A stretch of DNA of 31,106 bases, from assembly GCA_051009035.1 (NCBI GenBank), contig JBPCWY010000054.1, positions 1 through 31,106 on the forward strand. Direction: 5' to 3'. Positions 15,661-23,488 of this stretch are shown here, piece after piece; position 1 is the first letter of the stretch, and each line of letters begins with the position of its first letter. The stretch is from Persebacter sp051009035. GTDB taxonomy: Bacteria; Pseudomonadota; Gammaproteobacteria; Tethybacterales; Persebacteraceae. A model generated the notes under the pieces. It was not told where the DNA came from. It saw only the letters and a program-made list of their open reading frames with translations, and did not search any database. A program made the position numbers and the translations under genes.

Positions 15661-16818
15661 TTAGGGTTTGGGCGGCAATACTTGCATGGGGTCAAGAGGT
15701 TTTCCGGCTTTGCGGACTTCCAAGTGCAGCATGACTTTTGCCGCGCCGCTGTCGCCGATGGTGGAGATTTGTTCGCCGCGCGAAACCCGCTGTCCTTCGC
15801 GCACTAATATTTCTTCGTTGTGCGCGTAGGCGCTTAAATAATCGTTTTTGTGTTTGACGATAACCAGCCGCCCGTAGCTTTTGACTCCCGAACCGACATA
15901 AACGACTTTGCCGTCCGCGGCGGCGTATACTTCGCCGCCTTTGTCGCCCGCAATATCCAGCCCTTTGGATACTTCGCTAAACTCGCGCAAAATTGCGCCG
16001 CCGGCGGGCCAGCTCCAATCCACGCTAAACCGCCGCCGCACATTTTTGGGCGCATCCGCCGCCGCCGTTGCAGCGGCGGGCCGGGGCGCGGGCGCGGCTT
16101 GCGTTGCGGCGTGCGCGGTTTGCAATTCTTTTAATTTTTGTTTGTCGTATTTGTATTTAACCGCGGACGGCGCATGTTTTACCGGCGCATCGGAAGGCGT
16201 TTTCGTCGTCGCCGCCGCTGTCGCCGCATTTGCTTTTCCTTTTACTTTTGGTTTGGGCGCGGGAACGGCGGCGATAATTTCGCTTTGCGGGGCGGGGATA
16301 ATTTCCTGCACATTTCGGACGCCGGAGACGGCGGCGGGTTTGACCGCCGAAGCAACCGCCGCCGTTTCCGGCGGCGTCAAGCGCAATGTTTTACCGACTT
16401 CAATGATATTCGGGTTGGAAATGCCGTTCCACAGCGCGATGTCCTTGTATTCTAAACCGTGTTGGAAGGCGATGTCATATAAAGTATCGCCGGCGCGAAC
16501 TTGGTGAAAATCGGCGCGTTTAACTTCCAGCTCCGGTTCTTCTTGAACGGCGGAGCCGTCCAGTTCATACACCGGCGCGGGCGGCGGCGGCGCGCAACCG
16601 GCGAGCAAAACCAGCGTTGCGGCAAAAACGCTTTTGCCAAAAGCGCCTGCGCCAAAAATAGTTTTCCCCGCAACATGTTTTTCAAAATCGCTTTTGCCAA
16701 CGGCGCTTTTTTCAATAGCGTTTTTGCCAACAGCGTTTTTTTCAACGCCATGTTTTTCAACGGCGTTTTTTCTAAAACCGCGCATGCGTTTTGCGGAAAA
16801 AATAAATTCGCCGCGCAT
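15661..16818 (-). CDS. nlpD: NlpD-type lipoprotein: LysM plus degenerate M23 domain, amidase activator
   Basis: A 385-residue lipoprotein. The lipobox LAGC puts the acylated Cys at 75, unusually far in: before it lie a Lys-rich stretch of five-residue repeats (about 12-66) and a short hydrophobic core. Then come a Pro-rich linker, a LysM domain (105-147, HQVRAGDTLYDIA), a long Ala/Pro/Lys linker, and a C-terminal LytM/M23 domain (about 280-385). Two zinc ligands are missing: the first His is Lys in KGLDIAG and the first His of HxH is Met in MLHLEVR, as in E. coli NlpD. It should therefore activate a septal amidase and not cut peptidoglycan itself. The ATG at 16818 shares a base with the pcm stop (TAATG). 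Confidence 0.9.
   Translation of the reverse strand: MRGEFIFSAKRMRGFRKNAVEKHGVEKNAVGKNAIEKSAVGKSDFEKHVAGKTIFGAGAFGKSVFAATLVLLAGCAPPPPAPVYELDGSAVQEEPELEVKRADFHQVRAGDTLYDIAFQHGLEYKDIALWNGISNPNIIEVGKTLRLTPPETAAVASAVKPAAVSGVRNVQEIIPAPQSEIIAAVPAPKPKVKGKANAATAAATTKTPSDAPVKHAPSAVKYKYDKQKLKELQTAHAATQAAPAPRPAAATAAADAPKNVRRRFSVDWSWPAGGAILREFSEVSKGLDIAGDKGGEVYAAADGKVVYVGSGVKSYGRLVIVKHKNDYLSAYAHNEEILVREGQRVSRGEQISTIGDSGAAKVMLHLEVRKAGKPLDPMQVLPPKP
16622..16786. repeat. 15-bp tandem repeat within nlpD, about 11 units
   Basis: Imperfect units such as CCAACAGCGTTTTTT, TCAACGGCGTTTTTT and TCAAAATCGCTTTTG follow each other without a break. The period is five codons, so the frame is kept. On the minus strand they encode repeats of the form K-[NSHT]-x-[VIF]-[EGA] just before the lipoprotein signal core. 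Confidence 0.85.
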
Positions 16819-17447
16819 TAATTTTTCCCCCCCCGCAACGGCACAAAGCGGACGGGTTCGCGCCGCGCTACAATTTTGCCTTCGGCGTTGACGGCGACCA
16901 GCCGCGCGCCGTTGCCGCCGCATAACGGCATAATCATGCGCCCCTCCGGCGCAAGCTGCGCGGCGAGCGTTTCCGGCACGGCGGCGTGTTCGGCGCACAC
17001 CACAATCCCGTCGTAGGGCGCGGCTTTTGGATAACCGCTAAATCCGTCTGCATGAACGACATGCGCGTTATTGTATCCCATGCGGCGCAAGCGGGCGGCG
17101 GTTTGGCGGGCTAACGCGCCGATTCGTTCCACGGCGACGACTTGGCGGCACAGGAGCGACAAGAGCGCCGTTTGATAACCGCAGCCCGCGCCGATTTCCA
17201 GCGCGTTTTGCGGCGTTTTGCGGTTTAGCATCATCTCCAGCATGCGGGCGATAACGAGCGGTTGGGAAGTGGTTTGCGCATGACCGATGGGCAGGGCGGC
17301 ATTGGAAGCGGCGTGCGGGCGCAGCGAAATATCCAAAAAATCCGCCCGCTCCACCCGCGCAAATGCGGCGAGCAATTGCCGGTTGCGGATTTTTCCGGCA
17401 AACGAATTTTGCGCGTTTGCGGGGCGGTTGCCGGCTGTTTCCGCCAT
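16818..17447 (-). CDS. pcm: Protein-L-isoaspartate O-methyltransferase
   Basis: A 209-residue repair enzyme that methylates isoaspartate in aged proteins using SAM. ALPIGHAQTTSQP (51-63) is the substrate-binding loop, ALEIGAGCGYQTA (82-94) is the SAM-binding motif I, and VVAVERIG is the strand carrying the acidic ribose-binding residue. Length is normal. It starts one base after the surE stop and its TAA overlaps the nlpD start, the classical surE-pcm-nlpD order. Confidence 0.94.
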   Translation of the reverse strand: MAETAGNRPANAQNSFAGKIRNRQLLAAFARVERADFLDISLRPHAASNAALPIGHAQTTSQPLVIARMLEMMLNRKTPQNALEIGAGCGYQTALLSLLCRQVVAVERIGALARQTAARLRRMGYNNAHVVHADGFSGYPKAAPYDGIVVCAEHAAVPETLAAQLAPEGRMIMPLCGGNGARLVAVNAEGKIVARREPVRFVPLRGGKN

Positions 17448-17448
17448 C

Positions 17449-18198
17449 TTAAGATTTTAACCATTCCCGCACGGGCGCGATTTGGGCGGCGTCCGTCAAA
17501 TCAATCATGAGCGGCGTTACCGAAACCGCGCCGTTTAGGACGGCGTGAAAATCCGTGCCGGGTGCGTCGTCCTGCGCGTCTCCCGCATCGCCGATGACGA
17601 AAATTAAATCGCCGTTGGCGGCGGACGGGCGGGAGACGGATTTTTGCGCCGGATGGCGGCGTCCGAGGCGGGTGATTTCGGTTTGCGGCGGCGACTCCGC
17701 CGGGGCGTCCGGAATATTAATATTAAACAGCGGCACTCCGGGCACTTGCCGCCGTTGAAACCGCCGCATAAAATCGCGCGCCACGGCGGCGCCCGCGGCA
17801 AAATGGCGGGCGGATTTGCCCGCCATGGAAAAAGCGAAACCCGGGACGCCGAATAAATGCCCTTCAATCGCCGCGGCGACGGTGCCGGAATAAATCGTGT
17901 CGTCTCCCATATTTGCGCCGTTGTTGATTCCCGATACAATTAAATCGGGGCGGACGGGCAAAAAATCGCAAGTCAGCGCGAGGTGGATGCAATCGCTCGG
18001 CGTGCCAAAAACGCGGTAGCGTCCGTCCGCCGCGCGGCGGACGGCAATTTCTTTGGTCAGAGTCAGCGAAGAAGACGCGCCGCTGTGGTTTTTGTCCGGC
18101 GCAACGACGAATATCTCGCCAAGCCCCTCCGCCGCTTCCGCCAAAAAACGAATGCCGGGCGCGTCAAAGCCGTCGTCGTTGGTAACGAGAATATTCAC
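17449..18198 (-). CDS. surE: 5'/3'-nucleotidase SurE
   Basis: A 249-residue metal-dependent nucleotidase and exopolyphosphatase of stationary-phase survival. The metal ligands fall at the same numbers as in E. coli: Asp8 and Asp9 in VTNDDG, Ser39 in NHSGASSS, Asn92 in SGINNGANMGDD. The start is a GTG at 18198 that gives the family N-terminus (VNILVTNDDG). The longer frame upstream translates the tRNA gene and is not used. The start lies nine bases after the CCA end of tRNA-Pro, so the mRNA 5' end may be made by tRNA processing. Start of the surE-pcm-nlpD set. Confidence 0.92.
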   Translation of the reverse strand: MNILVTNDDGFDAPGIRFLAEAAEGLGEIFVVAPDKNHSGASSSLTLTKEIAVRRAADGRYRVFGTPSDCIHLALTCDFLPVRPDLIVSGINNGANMGDDTIYSGTVAAAIEGHLFGVPGFAFSMAGKSARHFAAGAAVARDFMRRFQRRQVPGVPLFNINIPDAPAESPPQTEITRLGRRHPAQKSVSRPSAANGDLIFVIGDAGDAQDDAPGTDFHAVLNGAVSVTPLMIDLTDAAQIAPVREWLKS

Positions 18199-18207
18199 TG
18201 TCCGCCA

Positions 18208-18284
<77 letters not shown>

Positions 18285-18289
18285 ACAAG

Positions 18290-18622
18290 TCATAATTCGG
18301 ACAGGATTTTTTCTAATTCGCGCCGCAGCCATGCGGCGGACGGCGTTTGCGCCGCGGGTTTTTTGTTTTCCAAATGAAGGCGCGCGCCCGCCAAAGTTGC
18401 GCCGTTTTCCAGCAACGCGCCGATTTTTTGCAGCATCAACACTTGTTCGCGGCTGTAATAACGCCGCCCGTTGCGCCGCTCCACTTTGGCGAGCATTGGA
18501 ATTTCTTTTTCCCAATAGCGCAAAATATGCGGTTCGCGCCGCGCCAGCCGCGCGGCTTCGCGGATGGGAAAAAGACGGCGTTCCGGCACCGGCGGCGGGG
18601 CGTTTTCATGCGTTTCGGTCAT
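18290..18622 (-). CDS. MerR-family transcriptional regulator
   Basis: A 110-residue protein with one MerR helix-turn-helix: LFPIREAARLARREPHILRY, then WEKEIPML and RRYYSREQVLMLQKI, residues about 17-75. A short dimerisation helix follows, and there is no effector domain. Genes of this type stand between ihfA and tRNA-Pro in many beta/gammaproteobacteria, and their target is unknown. The start is the ATG at 18622, overlapping the ihfA end by 17 bases; the longer upstream frame runs through ihfA. The stop is 5 bases from the tRNA. Confidence 0.87.
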   Translation of the reverse strand: MTETHENAPPPVPERRLFPIREAARLARREPHILRYWEKEIPMLAKVERRNGRRYYSREQVLMLQKIGALLENGATLAGARLHLENKKPAAQTPSAAWLRRELEKILSEL

Positions 18623-18905
18623 AATCCGCAACGCGCTTTTTGAAAACATTGCCGGCGGTAAAATGCACGACCCGGCGCGCCGAAATCGCGGCGGCTTTTC
18701 CGGTTTTGGGATTGCGCCCCATGCGTTCTTTTTTTTGGGTGCAGCGAAAAACGCCGAAGTTGTGAATTTTAATTTTGTCGTGCGCGACAATCGCGTCCGA
18801 CAGCGTTTCAAAAAAAACGGCGGTAAAACGGCGCGCTTCGGCGAGCGTGCCGACTTCGTCTTGCAGCCGCCCGGCGACGCCTTTGCGGGTCAGCGCGCCG
18901 CTCAT
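18606..18905 (-). CDS. ihfA: Integration host factor subunit alpha
   Basis: A 99-residue nucleoid protein that bends DNA as a heterodimer with IhfB. N-terminal helices MSGALTRKGVAGRLQDEVGT, the DKIKIHNFGVF strand, and the DNA-binding arm with GRNPKTG and its intercalating Pro are all present. Position after pheT and length are as in E. coli. ATG overlaps the pheT stop (ATGA). Confidence 0.94.
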   Translation of the reverse strand: MSGALTRKGVAGRLQDEVGTLAEARRFTAVFFETLSDAIVAHDKIKIHNFGVFRCTQKKERMGRNPKTGKAAAISARRVVHFTAGNVFKKRVADYDRNA

Positions 18906-21286
18906 TGCCGCAGCTGCATGCCGGCGGCGGAAAGGGCGGCGACAACGGCGGAAAGGGTTTTTCCGATGTCCGCTTCGGTTAAATTTCGTTCGGTTCCTTG
19001 CATGATTAATCTAACGCCGTAACATTTTTTTTCGTCCGCAATATTACCACTTTCATACACATCAAACAAAGAAATATCCTCCGCCGGCAATCCGGCGGCG
19101 CGCCGCACGCATTCCAAAACTTTCCCCGCGGAGGCGGACGACAACACCGACAAATCGCGCCGCACCGGCGGAAAACGGGATAATTCCGCGCTTTGTGGCA
19201 GGACGCGCAATTGCGCCAAAGTTTGCAGGCGCAGCTCAAATGCCAGCGGCGGGCGGCGAAATCCAAACTGCGCCGCCGCCTCCGGATGGAGCGCGCCCGC
19301 CGCCCCTACAACTTGCATTTCGCCCCCGATTTCCGCGGCGATATTCGCCGATTGTTGCGGGTGCAAAAACGCCGGGCGCGGCGCATCGTCCAAAAAACGC
19401 GTTTTTGGCGCGGGGATTAAAAATGTTTCCAGCGCGCCTTTTAAATCAAAAAAATCGCTTTCGCGCGCCGTTTCGCCCCACTGCGCGGGAAGCGCGTCCC
19501 CCGCCGCAATACCGGCGGCAAACAGCGGCTGCGTTTCCTCCCACGCATCGCCGCCGCCCGCGGTAAAACAACGCCCGATTTCAAACAGGCGCATGCGCTC
19601 TTGTTTGCGGTTGAAATTAAACGCGGCGCGGTCCAGCAACCCGCCCAGCAAAGTCGTCCGCATCACCGACATTTCGCGGCTAATCGGGTTTTGCAGGGCA
19701 AGCGGCGCGCCGCGCCCGCTGTTGAGAATTTCTTCCCAGCGCGGCGGCACAAACGCGTAAGTAATGATTTCCGAAAAACCCAGCGCGGCAAACCGCCGCC
19801 GCGCCGTTTCGGGGGCAAACGGGCGCGGCGGCATGGGGGCGATATTGACCCCGCCCGGCGGCGCGGTTTCGGGGAGTTTGTCATAACCCCAAGCGCGGAT
19901 GATTTCCTCCGCCAAATCCGCCGGCTGCTCCAAATCAAAACGCCAAGACGGCGGCGCGGCGTGAACCGCTTTTTGTTTAACCGATGCGCCGATTCCCATT
20001 GCCGACAACAATTTCGCGGCGCGGGGCAGGGGAATATCCGCAACGCCGAGCGTGCCGCGGATTTCGGCGGCGGTAATGGAAATATTCGGCGCGGGGGCGG
20101 GGGGCGCGCCGGCGTAATTTAACCGTCCCGCTTTGCCGCCGCAAATATCGCGCAACAACCGCGCCGCCAACGCCAAGGCGCGCGGAGGCATCGCCGGGTC
20201 CGCGCCGCGCTCGTAGCGAAACGCCGCTTCCGAAGACAACCCGTGCCGCGCGCTTTTGCCCCGCACCGCGGCGGGCGCAAAAAACGCCCCTTCCAATAAA
20301 ATATTTTTCGTCCCCGCGCTTACCGCAGAATCCATCCCGCCCATCACGCCGCCTAACGCCACCGCGCCGCCTTCGTCCGCAATCACCACCGTATCGGGGC
20401 GGCAGCGGACGGTTTGCCCGTCCAGCAACGCCAGCGTCTCGCCGTCTTGCGCCATACGGACATGAATACCGCCGCGCAATTTGTCCAAATCAAACGCATG
20501 CAACGGCTGTCCGGTCGCCGCCATGACATAGTTTGTGATGTCCACCGCCGCGTTAATACTGCGCATGCCGCACCGCGCCAGCAACGCGCGAATCCGCCAC
20601 GGGGCGGGGCGGGCGGCGTCCGCGCCGCGAATTACGATGCAGCAATAATAGGGGCAAAATTCCGTCCGGCTTTCCGCCGGAAAAATGTCGTCCGAATCCG
20701 CGCGGTGGGTTTCTTGCGGGGTTTGGAGGGGCAGGTTTGCCGCGGCGGCGATTTCGCGCGCGATCCCCAGATGGCTTAAACAATCGCCGCGGTTGGGGGT
20801 GATTCCCGCGTCCAGCACGGCGTCCGGCAAATGCAAATAATCGTCCAGCGGCATGCCGGGTTCGGCTTCGTCCGCGGCGAGCGCCATAATTCCCCCGTCT
20901 TCGCCGCCGATGCCGATTTCGGCTGCGCTGCATAACATGCCCCGCGACACAACGCCCCGAAACTCGCGCGCTTGTATGGGATTGCCGCCGATGTGCGCGC
21001 CCGGCGGGGCGAGGACGGCGAGCATCCCGGGTTCGGCGTTGGGCGCGCCGCAGACGATTCGCGCCGGCGTTTTGCGCCCGGCATTGACTTCGCAAACGCG
21101 TAATTTGGGCGCGTTGGGGTGCGGCTTTGCGGATACAATTTCCCCCGCCCGCAAACCGCGCGCGGCAAGCGGGCGGACGGATTCTATTTCAATTCCGCGC
21201 CCGGTTAACAGGGCGGAAAGCGCCCCGCTGTCGGGGATTTTTTTGGGCGGTAAAAAATCGCCGAGCCAGCGGCGGGAGATTTTCAT
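18902..21286 (-). CDS. pheT: Phenylalanine--tRNA ligase beta subunit
   Basis: A 794-residue subunit, normal length. In order: the start MKISRRWLGDFL, a tRNA-binding OB domain (about 40-150, with NAPKLRVCEVN and IVCGAPNAEPG), the B3/B4 editing region, B5, the catalytic-like core (about 470-680), and the C-terminal anticodon-binding FDX domain beginning FPPVRRDLSVL. It edits mischarged Tyr-tRNA-Phe and binds the tRNA. The ATG at 21286 overlaps the pheS stop (ATGA); the frame upstream of it is a shadow of pheS. Confidence 0.96.
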   Translation of the reverse strand: MKISRRWLGDFLPPKKIPDSGALSALLTGRGIEIESVRPLAARGLRAGEIVSAKPHPNAPKLRVCEVNAGRKTPARIVCGAPNAEPGMLAVLAPPGAHIGGNPIQAREFRGVVSRGMLCSAAEIGIGGEDGGIMALAADEAEPGMPLDDYLHLPDAVLDAGITPNRGDCLSHLGIAREIAAAANLPLQTPQETHRADSDDIFPAESRTEFCPYYCCIVIRGADAARPAPWRIRALLARCGMRSINAAVDITNYVMAATGQPLHAFDLDKLRGGIHVRMAQDGETLALLDGQTVRCRPDTVVIADEGGAVALGGVMGGMDSAVSAGTKNILLEGAFFAPAAVRGKSARHGLSSEAAFRYERGADPAMPPRALALAARLLRDICGGKAGRLNYAGAPPAPAPNISITAAEIRGTLGVADIPLPRAAKLLSAMGIGASVKQKAVHAAPPSWRFDLEQPADLAEEIIRAWGYDKLPETAPPGGVNIAPMPPRPFAPETARRRFAALGFSEIITYAFVPPRWEEILNSGRGAPLALQNPISREMSVMRTTLLGGLLDRAAFNFNRKQERMRLFEIGRCFTAGGGDAWEETQPLFAAGIAAGDALPAQWGETARESDFFDLKGALETFLIPAPKTRFLDDAPRPAFLHPQQSANIAAEIGGEMQVVGAAGALHPEAAAQFGFRRPPLAFELRLQTLAQLRVLPQSAELSRFPPVRRDLSVLSSASAGKVLECVRRAAGLPAEDISLFDVYESGNIADEKKCYGVRLIMQGTERNLTEADIGKTLSAVVAALSAAGMQLRQ

Positions 21287-22290
21287 GCGCCGGAAAATTG
21301 CGCCAAAAAACGCAAATCGTTTTCGTAAAACAGGCGAATGTCGGAAATCCCGTAAAGCAGCATCGCAAGCCGCTCCACGCCCATGCCAAACGCAAAACCG
21401 CGCCATTGTTGCGGGTCTATCCCCCCGTGTTTCAGCACATTCGGGTGAATCATTCCGCAGCCGCCGACTTCCAGCCACTTGCCGCCGCGCAAAATATCGC
21501 ACTCGGCGGACGGTTCGGTAAACGGAAAAAAGGACGGGCGAAAACGCGTTACGATATTGTCATCGTCAAAAAAAGCGCGAAAAAAAGCGCCCAAAACGCC
21601 TTTCAATGCGGCGAAAGTAATTCCGCCGTCAATCCACATGCCTTCAATTTGGTGAAACATCGGCGAGTGCGTGGCGTCGTGGTCGCAGCGGTAGACGCGC
21701 CCCGGCGCGATGATGCGAATCGGGGGCGTTTTTTGGGCGAGCATCCGGCGGATTTGCACCGGCGAAGTATGGGTGCGCAAAAGCCGCCCGTCCGCCGTAT
21801 AAAAAGTATCGTGCATGGAACGCGCCGGATGGTCGGGCGGATGGTTTAGCGCCGTAAAATTGTAATAATCGGTTTCTATTTCCGGCCCGTCTGCGGCGGT
21901 AAATCCAATCGTGGAAAGCGCCGCCGCCGCGCGTTCCGCCGCCAGCGAAACCGGATGCAATGTGCCGGCGGGGGCGGTCCGTCCGGGCAGGGAAGTATCA
22001 ATGCGCCGCGCCAAATCTTCGCGCACGGCGTCTTCGCGCAGGCGGCGGCGTCCGTCTTCGTATAATTCTTCAATGCGGCGGCGCAGGGCGTTGAGTTTTT
22101 GTCCGGCGGCGGGGCGTTTGTCCGGCGGCAATGCGCCGAGTTGGCGCAACAGCGGGCGCAGGCGGCGGTTTAAAAATTCCGCCTTGGTTTCGTCCAAGGC
22201 GTGGGCGTTTGCGGCGGCGGCAAAACGGGCGGCGGCGTCTTCGGCGATTTTCTCTTCGCCGGCGCTGCCGCCGGCGAAAGAATCAGGCAT
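21283..22290 (-). CDS. pheS: Phenylalanine--tRNA ligase alpha subunit
   Basis: A 335-residue class II synthetase subunit. It has an N-terminal coiled coil (about 10-95) that holds tRNA-Phe, motif 2 from GRVYR (197) to FHQIEG (212-217), WLEVGGCGMIHP (272-283), and motif 3 GMGVERLAM (302-310). It makes Phe-AMP and charges the tRNA together with PheT. It overlaps rplT by 8 bases and pheT by 4. Confidence 0.96.
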   Translation of the reverse strand: MPDSFAGGSAGEEKIAEDAAARFAAAANAHALDETKAEFLNRRLRPLLRQLGALPPDKRPAAGQKLNALRRRIEELYEDGRRRLREDAVREDLARRIDTSLPGRTAPAGTLHPVSLAAERAAAALSTIGFTAADGPEIETDYYNFTALNHPPDHPARSMHDTFYTADGRLLRTHTSPVQIRRMLAQKTPPIRIIAPGRVYRCDHDATHSPMFHQIEGMWIDGGITFAALKGVLGAFFRAFFDDDNIVTRFRPSFFPFTEPSAECDILRGGKWLEVGGCGMIHPNVLKHGGIDPQQWRGFAFGMGVERLAMLLYGISDIRLFYENDLRFLAQFSGA

Positions 22291-22630
22291 GTTTTTGCGC
22301 CAGCGCGGCTAAATCCTTAATATCGCCGGAAATGGCGAGGTCCGCCAAAACTTTGCGGTTGAGCGCGATTCCGGCGCGGCGCAACCCGCCCATAAATTGC
22401 GAATAGGTCATCCCGCATTGGCGCGCGGCGGCGTTGATGCGGACAATCCACAACGCGCGAAAATCGCGCTTGCGCCGTTTGCGGTCGCGGTAGGCGTATT
22501 GCTCGGCGCGCATCACCGCTTGTTTTGCGGCTTTGTAGGTGTTGTTGCGCCGGCCGCGAAATCCGGCGGCTTGCGCGAGCAGTTTTTTGTGTCTCCGATG
22601 CGCGGTGACGCCGCGTTTGACTCTGGGCAT
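22283..22630 (-). CDS. rplT: 50S ribosomal protein L20
   Basis: A 115-residue, strongly basic L20 beginning MPRVKRGVTAHRRHKK, with GFRGRRNNTYKAA and YAYRDRKRRKRDFRALWI. It is needed for early 50S assembly and in enterobacteria represses rpmI-rplT translation. The ATG at 22630 follows a GGAG ten bases upstream. The frame continues upstream in rpmI shadow sequence. Confidence 0.96.
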   Translation of the reverse strand: MPRVKRGVTAHRRHKKLLAQAAGFRGRRNNTYKAAKQAVMRAEQYAYRDRKRRKRDFRALWIVRINAAARQCGMTYSQFMGGLRRAGIALNRKVLADLAISGDIKDLAALAQKHA

Positions 22631-22659
22631 GAAAAGAACTCCGGGGGTGCGAAAAAAAA

Positions 22660-22860
22660 TTACAAATAGGGCGCCATTTGCAAAATGCGCTTGGCGTCCC
22701 CGCCGCGCACGACGGCGGGTTCGCGCCGCAAGCGGCGTTTTTGGTCGGCGGATTTTTTGGTCAAAATGTGGCGGCAATAGGCGCGCGCGTGCATTAGTTT
22801 GCCGCTACCGGTTTTCTTAAACCGCTTGGCGACGCTTTTATTGGTTTTCATTTTTGGCAT
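22660..22860 (-). CDS. rpmI: 50S ribosomal protein L35
   Basis: A 66-residue basic protein, MPKMKTNKSVAKRFKKTGSG, normal for L35. The ATG at 22860 has AAGGAAA six bases upstream and overlaps the infC 3' end by 23 bases; a second ATG three codons later is possible. Second gene of infC-rpmI-rplT. Confidence 0.95.
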   Translation of the reverse strand: MPKMKTNKSVAKRFKKTGSGKLMHARAYCRHILTKKSADQKRRLRREPAVVRGGDAKRILQMAPYL

Positions 22861-23386
22861 GGGATTTCCTTTTTTCTTTGGGCATGAAAAAAATTTGCAG
22901 GCGCGCCCCTTCCAAAATCGGGCCGCGCTCCACCTCGGCGTATTCTACCAGATCTTCGCGCAAACGCAACAACCGCTGTTCGCCGATGCTTTGTTTGGCG
23001 ATTTCGCGCCCGCGAAAAGCGACCATCGCCTTGACCCGGTTGCCGTCCCCCAAAAAGCGGATGGCGTTGCGGAGTTTGACCTGGTAATCGCCTTCCCCGG
23101 TGGCGAGGCGGAATTTGATTTCTTTGACGCCGGACTGCTTTTGGCGGGAGCGCGCTTCCTGCCGCTTTTTGCTTTCGCGGTATTTGTATTTGCCGTAATC
23201 CAGCAGCTTGCAAACGGCGGGCGAGGCGTCCGGCGAGATTTCCACCAAATCCAATTTTTCTTCGCCGGCGCGCCGCCGCGCCTCGGCAAGCGGAATAATT
23301 CCGACTTGCTGTCCGTCCGCGCCGATAAGCCGCACTTCCGAAGCGGTGATATCCTGATTGATGCGCAAATTGCCTTGTTTTTCTAT
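22838..23386 (-). CDS. infC: Translation initiation factor IF-3, ATA start codon
   Basis: A 182-residue IF-3. The N-domain starts RINQDITASEVRLIG, the linker is the basic YGKYKYRESKKRQEARSRQK, and the C-domain carries VKEIKFRLATGEGDYQ. No ATG, GTG or CTG exists at the front of the frame. A TTG at 23368 has no ribosome binding site, whereas an in-frame ATA at 23384-23386 stands five bases after AAGGAGG and gives the family length. IF-3 rejects non-AUG starts such as AUU, AUC and AUA and so represses its own mRNA, which is known for AUU in E. coli. ATA is therefore the likely start. There is no thrS upstream; the gene diverges from an EamA transporter. Confidence 0.9.
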   Translation of the reverse strand: MEKQGNLRINQDITASEVRLIGADGQQVGIIPLAEARRRAGEEKLDLVEISPDASPAVCKLLDYGKYKYRESKKRQEARSRQKQSGVKEIKFRLATGEGDYQVKLRNAIRFLGDGNRVKAMVAFRGREIAKQSIGEQRLLRLREDLVEYAEVERGPILEGARLQIFFMPKEKRKSHAKNENQ

Positions 23387-23391
23387 CTGCC

Positions 23392-23398
23392 CCTCCTT
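23392..23398 (-). promoter_or_regulatory. Strong Shine-Dalgarno that fixes the infC start
   Basis: The minus strand reads AAGGAGG at 23398-23392, five bases before ATA. It is one of only two full Shine-Dalgarno sequences seen at gene starts in the window (the other precedes the nuclease gene at 26687). Confidence 0.85.
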
Positions 23399-23442
23399 TG
23401 GGAATATTGGGAAAATCCAAACCGAAAGAAACCCACTCCCTT

Positions 23443-23465
23443 ATTTTAAGAAAAAAGCGTAAAAT
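23443..23465. promoter_or_regulatory. Back-to-back -10 boxes for infC and the EamA gene
   Basis: TAAAAT occurs on the minus strand at 23448-23443 (toward infC, leader of about 50 bases) and on the plus strand at 23460-23465 (toward the EamA gene, leader of about 17 bases with GGGGAA six bases before the ATG). The -35 boxes are weak. Confidence 0.4.
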
Positions 23466-23488
23466 TGCGGCATTTTTGGGGAATTTGC

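Noticed and set aside
15661..16998. Longer NlpD starting at 16998
   Set aside because: The extra 60 residues are a shadow of pcm; the ATG at 16818 overlaps the pcm stop as expected.
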